Source: Sphaerochaetaceae bacterium
GTDB lineage: Bacteria > Spirochaetota > Spirochaetia > Sphaerochaetales > Sphaerochaetaceae
Direction of reading: 5' to 3'
Length of the DNA stretch: 8,539 nucleotides
Assembly (NCBI GenBank): GCA_024405065.1
Contig: JAKSPF010000050.1
Location: 1 to 8,539, forward strand
The number at the start of each line of letters is the position of its first letter. Within the stretch, counting starts at the first letter, position 1. Positions 1 to 6,553 of the stretch are shown one piece after another. Position numbers and translations under genes: made by a program. The notes under the pieces were generated by a model, which was not told the origin of the DNA, made no database searches, and saw nothing but the letters and a program-made list of their open reading frames with translations.

Positions 1-1
1 G

Positions 2-211
2 TGGAAAACCTACTTTTACATAACAAAAGAAAAGAATCTTTCATTTAGTCCAAGAGAATTTTCAGAATTGAAGTGGGTAAACATCAAAAATTTAAAAAAT
101 TATGAACTTTGTTTCGGCGTAAAACGGGAAGTCAAGCGTTTTAATAGGATACCCCACCCAAACTTGAGGTCAAATTTTTTGACCTCAAGTAAGCATTTTC
201 CTGATTTGTGA
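2..211 (+). CDS. 3' end of a possible Nudix-like hydrolase gene (5' end outside window)
   Basis: An open frame enters from the left edge and runs 69 codons to a TGA at 209-211. The first 50 or so residues read like real protein: aromatic and charged, with FSELKWVNIKNL followed by NYELCFGVKREVKRF. I infer a resemblance to the C-terminal part of Nudix hydrolases, where an 'EF.ELKWV.I..L' strand and helix close the fold. The Nudix box itself would lie outside the window, so the call is tentative. The last 17 or so codons run through a perfect palindrome at 162-190 and look unlike a protein tail. The ancestral gene may therefore have ended near position 150 and been extended or truncated by rearrangement. 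The alternative is an unrelated conserved hypothetical protein. Confidence 0.4.
   Translation, partial: WKTYFYITKEKNLSFSPREFSELKWVNIKNLKNYELCFGVKREVKRFNRIPHPNLRSNFLTSSKHFPDL
162..190. repeat. Perfect 13-bp inverted repeat with 3-nt spacer
   Basis: The left arm at 162-174 (ACTTGAGGTCAAA) is exactly complementary to the right arm at 178-190, with TTT between them. No U-run follows on either strand, so it is not a classical intrinsic terminator. It could still fold as a stable RNA hairpin at the end of the upstream frame. It could also be a dyad operator or the mark of a past insertion. Confidence 0.85.
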
Positions 212-240
212 GCAGAAACATCATATCTTCAGGAAACCTT

Positions 241-509
241 TCAATTCATCGGTTGCTTGTCTAATGCTTCATCCGTCATCTCTATATCCTTATTACAAGG
301 TAGTTCAAATCGTTTACTTTCTGATATTTCATTTCCTTGGCACACCTACTCACAATTTTTATTCCTATATTCTTAATATCAATTTCCGGCTCCTTTTCAA
401 ATTGAGCCAGATATGCCACAGGATCAAAGAGTTCACAGTCATCACAAATCGACGCCACAAGATCTTCATCTTCCTGATATACAAAAATATTTATTCTTCT
501 ATCTTGTTT
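241..509 (-). pseudogene. Frameshifted coding remnant, function unknown
   Basis: On the minus strand just below the sigma-like gene, a frame opens after a TAG at 510-512 and runs without a start codon to a TAG at 282-284. It has protein-like, acidic composition (VYQEDEDLVASICDDCELF, then EKEPEIDIKNIGIKI). Near position 330 a second frame takes over with an equally natural stretch (GNEISESKRFELPCNKDIEM) and ends at a TGA at 241-243. Two coding-like pieces in adjacent frames suggest one gene broken by at least one indel. It may have continued the sigma-like gene upstream through another shift near 493-510. I do not recognise the family. The plus-strand frame across the same bases is a hydrophobic shadow. 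Confidence 0.3.
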
Positions 510-976
510 CTAATCCATGAATCTCTGTGATTGTCCCTAATCAACTTTGCAGAATTGAGTTTTTCTTTAATTCTGGTTCTATAGTTTTCAAATCTGTCAG
601 TCGGCGTATCTGTATGAGTAATGCCTGTCTTTTCTCTGATGGCATCGTTTATTGCTTTTTTAATCCAGTATGATGAGTATGTAGAAAGTCTTCCCTCATT
701 AGGGTCAAAACCTTCAACCGCATACAAAAGACCGATGTTTCCCTCGCTGACTAAATCTTCAAGGGCAACACCGCGATTTTTGTAGTTCCTTGCAATAGAA
801 ACTACAAATTTGAGGAGACTGTTGACAAGAGTGTCCCGGGCTTCCAAACTGCCCCTTTTTGCTTCATCGCCGAGTACTTTCTCGTCTTCTTCTGAGAGAA
901 GCGGAATGTCTGCGATTTCCTTGCGATACCGATCAAAAGATTCCGAATTGTTGTAACAGAAAAAATTTAAAGCCAT
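491..976 (-). pseudogene. C-terminally truncated sigma-70-family factor (regions 1.2-2.4 only)
   Basis: This 161-aa protein aligns by eye with group 1/2 sigma-70 factors. Region 1.2 falls around residues 22-45 (IPLLSEEDEKVLGDEAKRG). Region 2.1-2.2 core-binding helices follow (KFVVSIARNYKNRG, then LEDLVSEGNIGLLYAVEGFDP). The -10-melting segment 2.3-2.4 reads STYSSYWIKKAINDAIREK. After that the usual region 3 is barely recognisable and region 4, the -35-binding helix-turn-helix, is absent. A normal family member is at least about 250 residues. Start choice: the ATG at 974-976 has a strong GGAGAG Shine-Dalgarno sequence 6 nt upstream. With core-binding helices but no region 4 it could be a decayed copy, or less likely a small functional regulator. 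The frameshifted remnant immediately downstream favours decay. Confidence 0.65.
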
Positions 977-1006
977 AAAACACTCTCCGGAGCAAATTAA
1001 GTTTAC

Positions 1007-1020
1007 AGAGCCTTGGCTCT
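1007..1020. repeat. Small hairpin in sigma-like gene leader
   Basis: AGAGCC-TT-GGCTCT is a perfect 6-bp inverted repeat 31 bp upstream of the sigma-like start codon. It would lie in the 5' leader of that gene if transcription starts in the AT-rich TATATTATATC segment near 1028-1038. A related hairpin lies about 100 bp away at 1112-1124. Confidence 0.6.
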
Positions 1021-1111
1021 ACATCTCCGATATAATATACAAAAATGAAGATTCCATTCAGCGCAAATTAACAAAAATACTCACTGTGTTCGCCCTTTTT
1101 CCAAAAGAAAA

Positions 1112-1124
1112 GAGCCGTTGGCTC
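1112..1124. repeat. Second GAGCC/GGCTC hairpin in the divergent promoter region
   Basis: GAGCC-GTT-GGCTC is a perfect 5-bp inverted repeat sharing arms with the hairpin at 1007-1020. It lies 47 bp upstream of the protease start codon. The paired sites flank the middle of the divergent intergenic region, which would suit a regulator binding both promoters. Chance recurrence of such short arms cannot be excluded. Confidence 0.5.
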
Positions 1125-1156
1125 AAAATGTTATCGTGCAATATACCGTTCTTTTG

Positions 1157-1165
1157 TGATAGTAT
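1157..1165 (+). promoter_or_regulatory. Possible extended -10 promoter for the S41 protease operon
   Basis: TGATAGTAT gives a TGn extension plus a 4/6 match to TATAAT. A start 7 nt past this box would fall on or next to the ATG at 1172, and no Shine-Dalgarno sequence precedes that ATG. No good -35 is visible at the matching distance. An alternative is TTGGCT (1118-1123) with a poor -10 near 1142-1147. Confidence 0.25.
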
Positions 1166-1171
1166 GGTTGT

Positions 1172-2608
1172 ATGAAAAAAAGATTTGTTGCATTTTTTAC
1201 AGTCCTGTTGCTCGGACTTAATATATTTTCAAAAGGGGTTTATGAGCCGCAACAGATAAAACCGGAAAATTTTCCGCCTATCACTGACCATAAAAAAAAT
1301 CCGGCACTGCCTTCCTCAAGTGACGATGCTATAATTGACAGAGACATGGCCACACTGTCCAGACTCTACAAATACGTTCAGAAAAATTTTTTATATGAAA
1401 TTGACCACAACAAGGTGTATGAAGCAATGGCAACGGCACTGTTTGATTCCCTTGACGACAAATATTCCTACTTTGTAAAGTCTGACAAGGTTGACGAATA
1501 TCAGGAAAACACTTTCGGTCTGTATGGCGGTCTCGGTTTCTATTTTTCAAAAAACTTCATAAATTATCAGGATTCGGAAGATGAAAGCACTCTATACTGC
1601 AACATAACGCAGGTCTTTCCCAATACTCCAAGTGCCAGAGGCGGAATGATGGCAGGAGATATGATAACTGCCATTGACGGTGAATCAGTCAAGGATATGG
1701 AAGCAAACGACTGCGCAAAACTGATGAAGGGAGAAGTCGGTTCGGATGTAACTGTAACAGTAAAACGGGGCAACAGCAGTTTTGACCTTACACTTACACG
1801 TGAACTTATACATGTTCCCACCATTGAATACTGCATGCTGGACAGCAACACAGCTTACATTCTGATTCTTGAATTTTCATCCGATACGGCACAGAAGACC
1901 GTGCAGGCTCTCACAGAGCTTGCAGAACAGGGAATGCAGAACCTGATAATTGATCTCAGGGACAATCCGGGCGGTGAAGTTGAAAGTGCCCTTAAGATTG
2001 CAAACCTCTTTTTATCATCAGATACGCTTCTGACAGTGAGTTATAAAGATTCTTCAAAGAACGTAATCTATAAGGCAACTGAAGACGTGTTTGTTGACCC
2101 TTCTGTAAATGTTGTAATTCTTGTAAACGGAGGTACTGCAAGCTGTGCTGAAATTCTGTCTTCCACAATGAGAGACAACGGACGTGCTGTTCTGGTAGGC
2201 AGCAAAACCTTCGGAAAAGGCATAATGCAGGTTGTATCTTCCTTCGGAGATGCTTACACGTCAATTACCATAGCAAGTTTTGTTCCGCCGTCAGGGAATG
2301 AAATTCACAAAGTCGGTGTTCCTGTTGACTATGAAGTTGAAAGTCTTACCGTGGAAGAAAATGAGCGGGAATCATACAAAATACTTTCCGAATCTGATTT
2401 GTTGCAGAAATATATTGAATCCGCTCCGGCATTTACAAAGGAAAACATTGAAAATTTTGCCGTTCTGAACCCGCAAACCGGTATCAGACCTGAGGTTCTG
2501 AACATAATTGTAAGAAATGAATACCTCAGAAAAATGAATTACGATGAAAGACCTAAGGCTGATACATGGTTTGATCCTGCAATAAAAAAGGCTCTTGAAC
2601 TTTTCTGA
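1172..2608 (+). CDS. ctpA: S41-family carboxyl-terminal processing protease (CtpA-like)
   Basis: This 478-aa exported serine protease should cleave periplasmic or envelope proteins from their C-termini. Residues 1-21 form a signal peptide: MKKR, a hydrophobic stretch, then NIFSKG. A PDZ domain begins near residue 116 (GLYGGLGFYF) and includes SARGGMMAGDMITAIDGESV, the usual substrate-tail groove. The protease core carries LRDNPGG at 262-268, then NGGTASCAEI with the presumed nucleophile Ser324, and GSKTFGKG with the general base Lys349. The Ser-Lys spacing of 25 equals that of E. coli Prc (S452/K477). The length is normal for the family and the dyad is intact. The start is the only sensible ATG before the signal peptide, although it lacks a clear ribosome site. 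Only 13 nt separate the stop from the rsmE ATG, so the two are probably cotranscribed. The exact paralogue name is uncertain. Confidence 0.92.
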   Translation: MKKRFVAFFTVLLLGLNIFSKGVYEPQQIKPENFPPITDHKKNPALPSSSDDAIIDRDMATLSRLYKYVQKNFLYEIDHNKVYEAMATALFDSLDDKYSYFVKSDKVDEYQENTFGLYGGLGFYFSKNFINYQDSEDESTLYCNITQVFPNTPSARGGMMAGDMITAIDGESVKDMEANDCAKLMKGEVGSDVTVTVKRGNSSFDLTLTRELIHVPTIEYCMLDSNTAYILILEFSSDTAQKTVQALTELAEQGMQNLIIDLRDNPGGEVESALKIANLFLSSDTLLTVSYKDSSKNVIYKATEDVFVDPSVNVVILVNGGTASCAEILSSTMRDNGRAVLVGSKTFGKGIMQVVSSFGDAYTSITIASFVPPSGNEIHKVGVPVDYEVESLTVEENERESYKILSESDLLQKYIESAPAFTKENIENFAVLNPQTGIRPEVLNIIVRNEYLRKMNYDERPKADTWFDPAIKKALELF

Positions 2609-2621
2609 TCGGAAAAAGGGT

Positions 2622-3407
2622 ATGCGTCTTTTTCTTCTTCCGCCGGATTTCAACGGTTCAGACAATCTCAGACTGACAGGTAAGGATTTCAACTATATTG
2701 TGAATGTTCTGAGACTTAAAGAGGGATGTTCCGTCACAGGAAGAGACAAAGAAGGAAAGGTATGGAATCTGACTCTGGAAACCGTAACAAAGAAAGAGTG
2801 CATCCTGTCAGCAGTAAGTACCTCAAAAGCACTTGCAACAACGGATCAAATGCCTCAGGACAGACCGCAAAAAAACATTATTCTCTATCAATGCATTCCA
2901 AAGGGAAGAAAACTTGATGAAATCATAAGAATGGCTACGGAAACGGGAGTACGTACCGTTGTACCTGTAAGAAGCCGAAACTGTGTTGCAGACATCTCAG
3001 GAAAAGAAAATGCACGCATAGAAAGGTACAATGCGGTTGTCCGTGAGGCCATCCAGCAAAGCGGCTCTCTTGTACCGACCTGCATTGATGCGGTTCTGGA
3101 CATAAGTGAGATTCCTTCCGACTTTGAAAAAAAATGCAGAAATCTGGGAACTGAAGGTAGGGGATTGTTTTTTCATCAATGCAGATTTGAGGAAAATCAG
3201 CAATCCTTGCTTTCAGTGTTGAAGGAATTTTCCGGAACAGTAGGAATTCTGGTAGGCAGTGAAGGCGGACTCACAGATGAGGAATGTGCCGCACTGATAA
3301 AAGGCGGTTTTATCCCGGTTCTTCTGAAAACAAACATTCTACGCTGTGAAACAGCCTCTGTTTACGCAATTTCAGCCGTCCAGACAATAATTGAAGAGGA
3401 ACTTTAA
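2622..3407 (+). CDS. rsmE: RsmE, 16S rRNA (uracil1498-N3)-methyltransferase
   Basis: This 261-aa SPOUT-class enzyme should transfer a methyl group from S-adenosylmethionine to N3 of U1498 in helix 44 of 16S rRNA. The N-terminal PUA-like domain starts MRLFLLPP and contains LTGKDFNYIVNVLR, the usual 'H/F.. .VLR' RNA-binding motif. The C-terminal knot has the family signatures ILYQCIPKGRKLDEIIRMATETG, GSEGG at 212-216 (commonly GPEGG) and NILRCETA at 238-245, which bind the cofactor. The ATG at 2622 is chosen because the protein then begins in the typical way and GGA lies 8 nt upstream. A longer frame from a TTG at 2595 would overlap the protease gene. The gene is downstream partner in the protease operon. 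Its last codons (GAG GAA CTT TAA) match a motif repeated after neighbouring genes. Confidence 0.93.
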   Translation: MRLFLLPPDFNGSDNLRLTGKDFNYIVNVLRLKEGCSVTGRDKEGKVWNLTLETVTKKECILSAVSTSKALATTDQMPQDRPQKNIILYQCIPKGRKLDEIIRMATETGVRTVVPVRSRNCVADISGKENARIERYNAVVREAIQQSGSLVPTCIDAVLDISEIPSDFEKKCRNLGTEGRGLFFHQCRFEENQQSLLSVLKEFSGTVGILVGSEGGLTDEECAALIKGGFIPVLLKTNILRCETASVYAISAVQTIIEEEL

Positions 3408-3416
3408 AAACTCAAT

Positions 3417-3446
3417 CTTCACAAAGCATAGTTTTGCTTGTTCCTC
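3417..3446 (+). repeat. Gene-end repeat, copy A
   Basis: This 30-bp segment begins 9 bp after the rsmE stop and matches 4688-4717 at 26 of 30 positions. It contains a 5-bp hairpin (AAGCA 3424-3428 with TGCTT 3435-3439). Its end, GTTCCTCT at 3440-3447, pairs with AGAGGAAC at 3395-3402 in the rsmE tail, giving a two-tier stem-loop around the stop codon. No U-run follows. Confidence 0.7.
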
Positions 3447-3454
3447 TGAAGCAG

Positions 3455-3477
3455 GTTGTTTATAACTTGTTCATAAC
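3455..3477. repeat. Pair 1 of 11-bp direct repeats resembling DnaA boxes
   Basis: TTGTTTATAAC and TTGTTCATAAC lie head to tail with 11-bp spacing (cores 3457-3465 and 3468-3476). On the opposite strand the cores read TTATAAACA and TTATGAACA, each one mismatch from TTATNCACA. Confidence 0.5.
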
Positions 3478-3697
3478 TATGAAAATTCTCTGCTGTTTAC
3501 TTATCATCTATTTCTTTACGTGAACAATGTTTTAATTAAAAACCTATATAGATTCTGATTTTGTTTTTTCTGTTTTATTGGCATATATTTCTTTATAACA
3601 CAACAAATTATATCATTTTTCAAATTTCTTGTAACTTTTTACGCTTTTATGTGTTTCCACCTATCGTTCCGTCAACCTTAAACATCCTGACAATTAG

Positions 3698-3718
3698 TTG
3701 TGCATAACTTGTGCAATA
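3698..3718. repeat. Pair 2 of 11-bp direct repeats with one exact DnaA-box match
   Basis: TTGTGCATAAC is followed by TTGTGCAATAG at the same 11-bp spacing as pair 1. The first core (3699-3707) reads TTATGCACA on the minus strand, an exact match to TTATNCACA. The second is a two-mismatch version. Confidence 0.5.
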
Positions 3719-3822
3719 GTGTGTGTATTTTTTTCCGTTTTACAGACAAATGCTGATTTTCACCGTTTTCAGCGGTTTTTTCGTCATTTTTGTTTCTGCC
3801 GAATACGGATTGAAACACTACC

Positions 3823-3852
3823 GAGGAACTTGCATAAACTTACAAGTTCCTC
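3823..3852. repeat. 10-bp perfect inverted repeat after jag (gene-end repeat, copy C)
   Basis: GAGGAACTTG (3823-3832) and CAAGTTCCTC (3843-3852) form a perfect stem around a 10-nt loop, starting 11 nt past the jag stop. On the minus strand the first 13 bases (GAGGAACTTGTAA) are identical to copy B after yidC. On that strand a run of seven T precedes rather than follows the stem. It is therefore not a standard terminator, although it could protect the 3' end of the operon mRNA. Confidence 0.75.
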
Positions 3853-3863
3853 TGCAAAAAAAC

Positions 3864-4571
3864 TCAATGCCTTGAGCAGAGAATCCTGACCTGCTTCAAC
3901 AGTCCTTCACCCTCACTCTTGGTTTCAATTCCTGTAACATCACCTAATGCAGTATGAACAAGTCTGCGCTCGTAGGGATTCATCGGTTCAAGCAACCGGC
4001 TTCGCCCGGACTTCTTCACCTGCTGGGCAACCCTGAAAGCTTCCTTTACAATCTGCTCCTCGTGTCTGATTCTGTAATTTTCGGAATCCACCACAATTCT
4101 GCGTGATTCATCAAAACGTCCTGCATACACATTTGCAAGAACCTGCAGAGCATCAAGATTCTTTCCTTTGCGACCTATTATTATACTGGAAAATTCACTC
4201 TCTACATTGATGTTCACTTTCCTTCCCTTTCTTGAGGACACAGACACATTACAGGAATAACCCATATGCTCAACAACACCCTCAATAAAAGAGCAGACCT
4301 TCTTCTCAAGTTCCTCGTCCGGCTCAAGATCCTCCTCTTCCTCCTCTGCGGAAAAATCCGAATCCTCAAGAGAAGACATCCTGACAACATTTTCCTTTTC
4401 TTCTTCACCGGTATCAACATGAACACGTATTTTCACGTTTCCGCGCTTGAACAGACCTTTTTTACCGTTATCAAGAATTTCAACATCAAAATCTTCACGC
4501 TCAATGTGAAGAGTCTCAACAGCTAAATCTATTGCTTCCTGTTCCGTTTTTCCTTCAAAATCTCTGACCAT
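3864..4571 (-). CDS. jag: Jag/KhpB RNA-binding protein (Jag-N, KH, R3H)
   Basis: This 235-aa protein of the Jag/KhpB (SpoIIIJ-associated) family binds RNA and has been linked to cell elongation and division in Gram-positive bacteria. The order is Jag-N (about 1-54, FEGKTEQEAIDLAVE... then GKKGLF), a very acidic linker (about 55-88), a KH domain with GRKG at 133-136, and an R3H domain with Arg202-x3-His206 in NPYERRLVH. The frame stays open upstream to a TTG at 4661. I prefer the ATG at 4569-4571 because the family normally begins MV..FEGKT and AAGGA lies about 10 nt upstream. The longer version would also start inside a 13-bp tandem duplication, which is not a multiple of three. It is last in the rpmH operon, directly after yidC, its usual partner. 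Confidence 0.92.
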   Translation of the reverse strand: MVRDFEGKTEQEAIDLAVETLHIEREDFDVEILDNGKKGLFKRGNVKIRVHVDTGEEEKENVVRMSSLEDSDFSAEEEEEDLEPDEELEKKVCSFIEGVVEHMGYSCNVSVSSRKGRKVNINVESEFSSIIIGRKGKNLDALQVLANVYAGRFDESRRIVVDSENYRIRHEEQIVKEAFRVAQQVKKSGRSRLLEPMNPYERRLVHTALGDVTGIETKSEGEGLLKQVRILCSRH

Positions 4572-4650
4572 ATTTATTGCTTCCTTTTGTGAAACTTTCA
4601 AAACTCCTTCATAAATCTTGAATTTGCCTTTACGTTCAAAAATGTATTTT

Positions 4651-4676
4651 TTTCCTCGCAAATTTTCCTCGCAAAT
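4651..4676. repeat. Perfect tandem duplication of 13 bp
   Basis: TTTCCTCGCAAAT occurs at 4651-4663 and again at 4664-4676 with no mismatch. It sits in the 149-bp gap between yidC and the preferred jag start. A 13-bp unit would shift a reading frame, which supports this stretch being untranslated. Confidence 0.85.
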
Positions 4677-4687
4677 TCAAACTCCTT

Positions 4688-4717
4688 CTTCACAAAGCAC
4701 AGTTTTACAAGTTCCTC
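4688..4717 (-). repeat. Gene-end repeat, copy B
   Basis: It matches copy A (3417-3446) at 26 of 30 positions and shares 13 identical bases with copy C. It begins 3 nt past the yidC stop. On the minus strand it starts within AAGGAGG, a perfect Shine-Dalgarno-like string, but no suitable start codon with an extended frame follows. Confidence 0.7.
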
Positions 4718-4720
4718 CTT

Positions 4721-6532
4721 TTATTTCTTTTTTGCCGATTCTTTTTCCGCAAGGGCTTTCATCTCTTCCATTTTTCTGAGTTTTTCCTGATATCTGCGGA
4801 CAATCTCAGGCTCTTTCTTTTCCGTACCCGCTTTTTTCCGACTTCCGTAATCCGCTCCTTCCGTCTTCACTTTCCCGTTGGTATAAATCTGCTGCACAAT
4901 TGACAATGCATTCTGGCATGTCCAATACAGCAACAAACCGGAAGGGGCACTGTAAAGAATGAAGAAGAACATTATCGGCATTCCGTACGTCATAAACTTC
5001 ATACTCCCCTGCTGAGGTGCATTCTTACTTGATGCCTGTGTGTAAAGCATTGAAAAAATCATACTCACCGTATAGATAATCGGAAGGAGGTGCAGCTCAT
5101 TACCGAGAAGCGGAATCCTGAAACTGAAAGTACATACCGTTTCCGGCAAAGACAAATCGTGAATCCACCAGATGAACGGCTCACCGCTCAGTTCAAAGTG
5201 TTTATTGAGCAAACCGTAGAAAGCAATAAGTATCGGAAACTGAAGCAACATAGGAAGACATCCACCCATAGGGTTGACCCCTTCTTCCTTGTAAAGTTGC
5301 TGCATTGCAAGATTCTGCTTCTGCGGATTGTCCGGATACTTTGCCTTAATCTCCTCCACCTTAGGAGTCAGTGCAGTCATACGTGAAGTTGAACTCATAC
5401 TCTTTTTCGTAAGCGGCCATGTAACAAGCTTCAGAATCACGGTAAGCACAATTATACAGAATCCGTAATTGGGAATTACCTTGTGAAGCATTGTAAGACA
5501 CCATTTGAGAATATTCTCAAGCCACCCCAAAACAGTTCCGCTTTCCATGGCATCATCAAGATTGAGGTTTCTTATACCCCAAGCATTGTCCGTACCGTTG
5601 TAATACCTCTTTAAGTAACTCTTCTGCTGCGGACCGCAGTAAAAGTAAACAGTACTGGAAGAAGCCTTTTCCGTCGGAATACTCACATAAAGAGTGTCTG
5701 ACTGTGATAAAGTATCGGTTTCGGTTCTCACCGCCTGATATTTAACTCCTTCGTTATCAACCGGACAGGCAATCACCATGAAATACTTACTTGTAAGATC
5801 AAACCATTTAAGACTGAGACTTGAATTTGAGAACGTGTTTGTTCCCTTATCCAAAGTCACCGGCTTACGCTTCACCTTACCGTTCTTTCCCAAAACTCCG
5901 GCATAGAAACGCCTGTAATCATAGTTGTTGTTTTTTATTGAGGTGAATCCGGGACCAACCTGAGGTCCGTATGAGTAAGAATACGCATAGCTTCCGTTTT
6001 CAAGACCTTCTCCCTGAACTTCGGTTTTAAGAGCAAACAGATAATCCCCGTCCTTGAATTCATAAGTTTTGACAAGGGTGAATTCCTTACCGCTTTCCGT
6101 CCTGTAACGATTTGTGAAAATTACCTTTTTTCCTTCAATCCTGTAATCAAACACGTCATTCACAGGCGAGCCGGTACTGTCCCCCCAGTAAGTCAGAAAT
6201 GCATTACTGTCATTCTTTCCTCTGAAAACAACCTCTGCTCCTTCCGGGTAAGCAGGCTCTTTTCTGAAATCTGTGAGCAACATAGATGAAACACTTGCAC
6301 CCTCAGTATCAAATGTCACCGTCATTACATCCGTTTTGAACTCAAACTTTTCCCTCTTTGAATCGGAAATGTCCTTGTACTTGCCCACGGTATTTCTCTT
6401 AATTTCAACAAACTCTGTTGTTGTCCCTACCGTATCATTCTGGGATGCTGCATTTTTGGGTCCCAACACAAACATCAGCACCGTCATGAGGACAATACTG
6501 ATAAGAACAACCCAAATGGTTCCTTTTTCCAT
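4721..6532 (-). CDS. yidC: YidC membrane protein insertase
   Basis: This 603-aa insertase integrates and folds inner-membrane proteins, alone or with SecYEG. An N-terminal anchor (residues 6-24, IWVVLISIVLMTVLMFVLG) precedes a large periplasmic beta-sandwich domain (about 60-335) typical of Gram-negative YidC. The conserved Oxa1 core of five membrane segments follows, starting near 350. Core signatures are PLTKKSM, LTPKVEEIKAKY, EEGVNPMGGCLPMLLQFP (416-433) and SAPSGLLLYWTCQN. The cytoplasmic tail is rich in Lys and Glu, which fits ribosome contact. Lys368 occupies the place of the groove arginine (E. coli Arg366). The start ATG has GGAG 7 nt upstream and lies 21 nt after rnpA. The length is slightly above E. 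coli YidC (548). Confidence 0.97.
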   Translation of the reverse strand: MEKGTIWVVLISIVLMTVLMFVLGPKNAASQNDTVGTTTEFVEIKRNTVGKYKDISDSKREKFEFKTDVMTVTFDTEGASVSSMLLTDFRKEPAYPEGAEVVFRGKNDSNAFLTYWGDSTGSPVNDVFDYRIEGKKVIFTNRYRTESGKEFTLVKTYEFKDGDYLFALKTEVQGEGLENGSYAYSYSYGPQVGPGFTSIKNNNYDYRRFYAGVLGKNGKVKRKPVTLDKGTNTFSNSSLSLKWFDLTSKYFMVIACPVDNEGVKYQAVRTETDTLSQSDTLYVSIPTEKASSSTVYFYCGPQQKSYLKRYYNGTDNAWGIRNLNLDDAMESGTVLGWLENILKWCLTMLHKVIPNYGFCIIVLTVILKLVTWPLTKKSMSSTSRMTALTPKVEEIKAKYPDNPQKQNLAMQQLYKEEGVNPMGGCLPMLLQFPILIAFYGLLNKHFELSGEPFIWWIHDLSLPETVCTFSFRIPLLGNELHLLPIIYTVSMIFSMLYTQASSKNAPQQGSMKFMTYGMPIMFFFILYSAPSGLLLYWTCQNALSIVQQIYTNGKVKTEGADYGSRKKAGTEKKEPEIVRRYQEKLRKMEEMKALAEKESAKKK

Positions 6533-6553
6533 AAAGTTTCTCCGGTTACCGCA

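Larger units (their letters stand above)
3408..3863. other. 456-bp AT-rich convergent intergenic region without a gene
   Basis: This lies between the 3' ends of rsmE and jag. I see no plausible coding frame. The 63-codon frame at 3698-3889 runs into the jag 3' end antisense and has no ribosome site. The region holds gene-end repeats at each edge and two pairs of DnaA-box-like direct repeats. It also has a weak T-run hairpin (ACCG/CGGT then TTTTTT, about 3762-3781) that might terminate rsmE transcription. Confidence 0.6.

Noticed and set aside
264..530. 88-aa plus-strand open frame
   Set aside because: It is hydrophobic, has no ribosome site, and lies antisense to a better coding-like remnant and the 3' end of the sigma-like gene.
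3408..3863. CRISPR array or tRNA gene in the AT-rich gap
   Set aside because: There are no regular repeat-spacer units and no cloverleaf-like sequence. Only two short repeat pairs are present.
3698..3889. 63-aa open frame in the convergent gap
   Set aside because: It has no ribosome site, low-complexity composition, and overlaps the jag 3' end in antisense.
4572..4661. 30-residue N-terminal extension of Jag from a TTG
   Set aside because: It begins inside a 13-bp tandem duplication and lacks the family's usual start. The ATG at 4571 has a ribosome site.
4705..4720. Perfect AAGGAGG after yidC suggesting a hidden small gene
   Set aside because: Candidate starts at usable distance meet a stop within a few codons. 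The string is better explained as part of the repeat.
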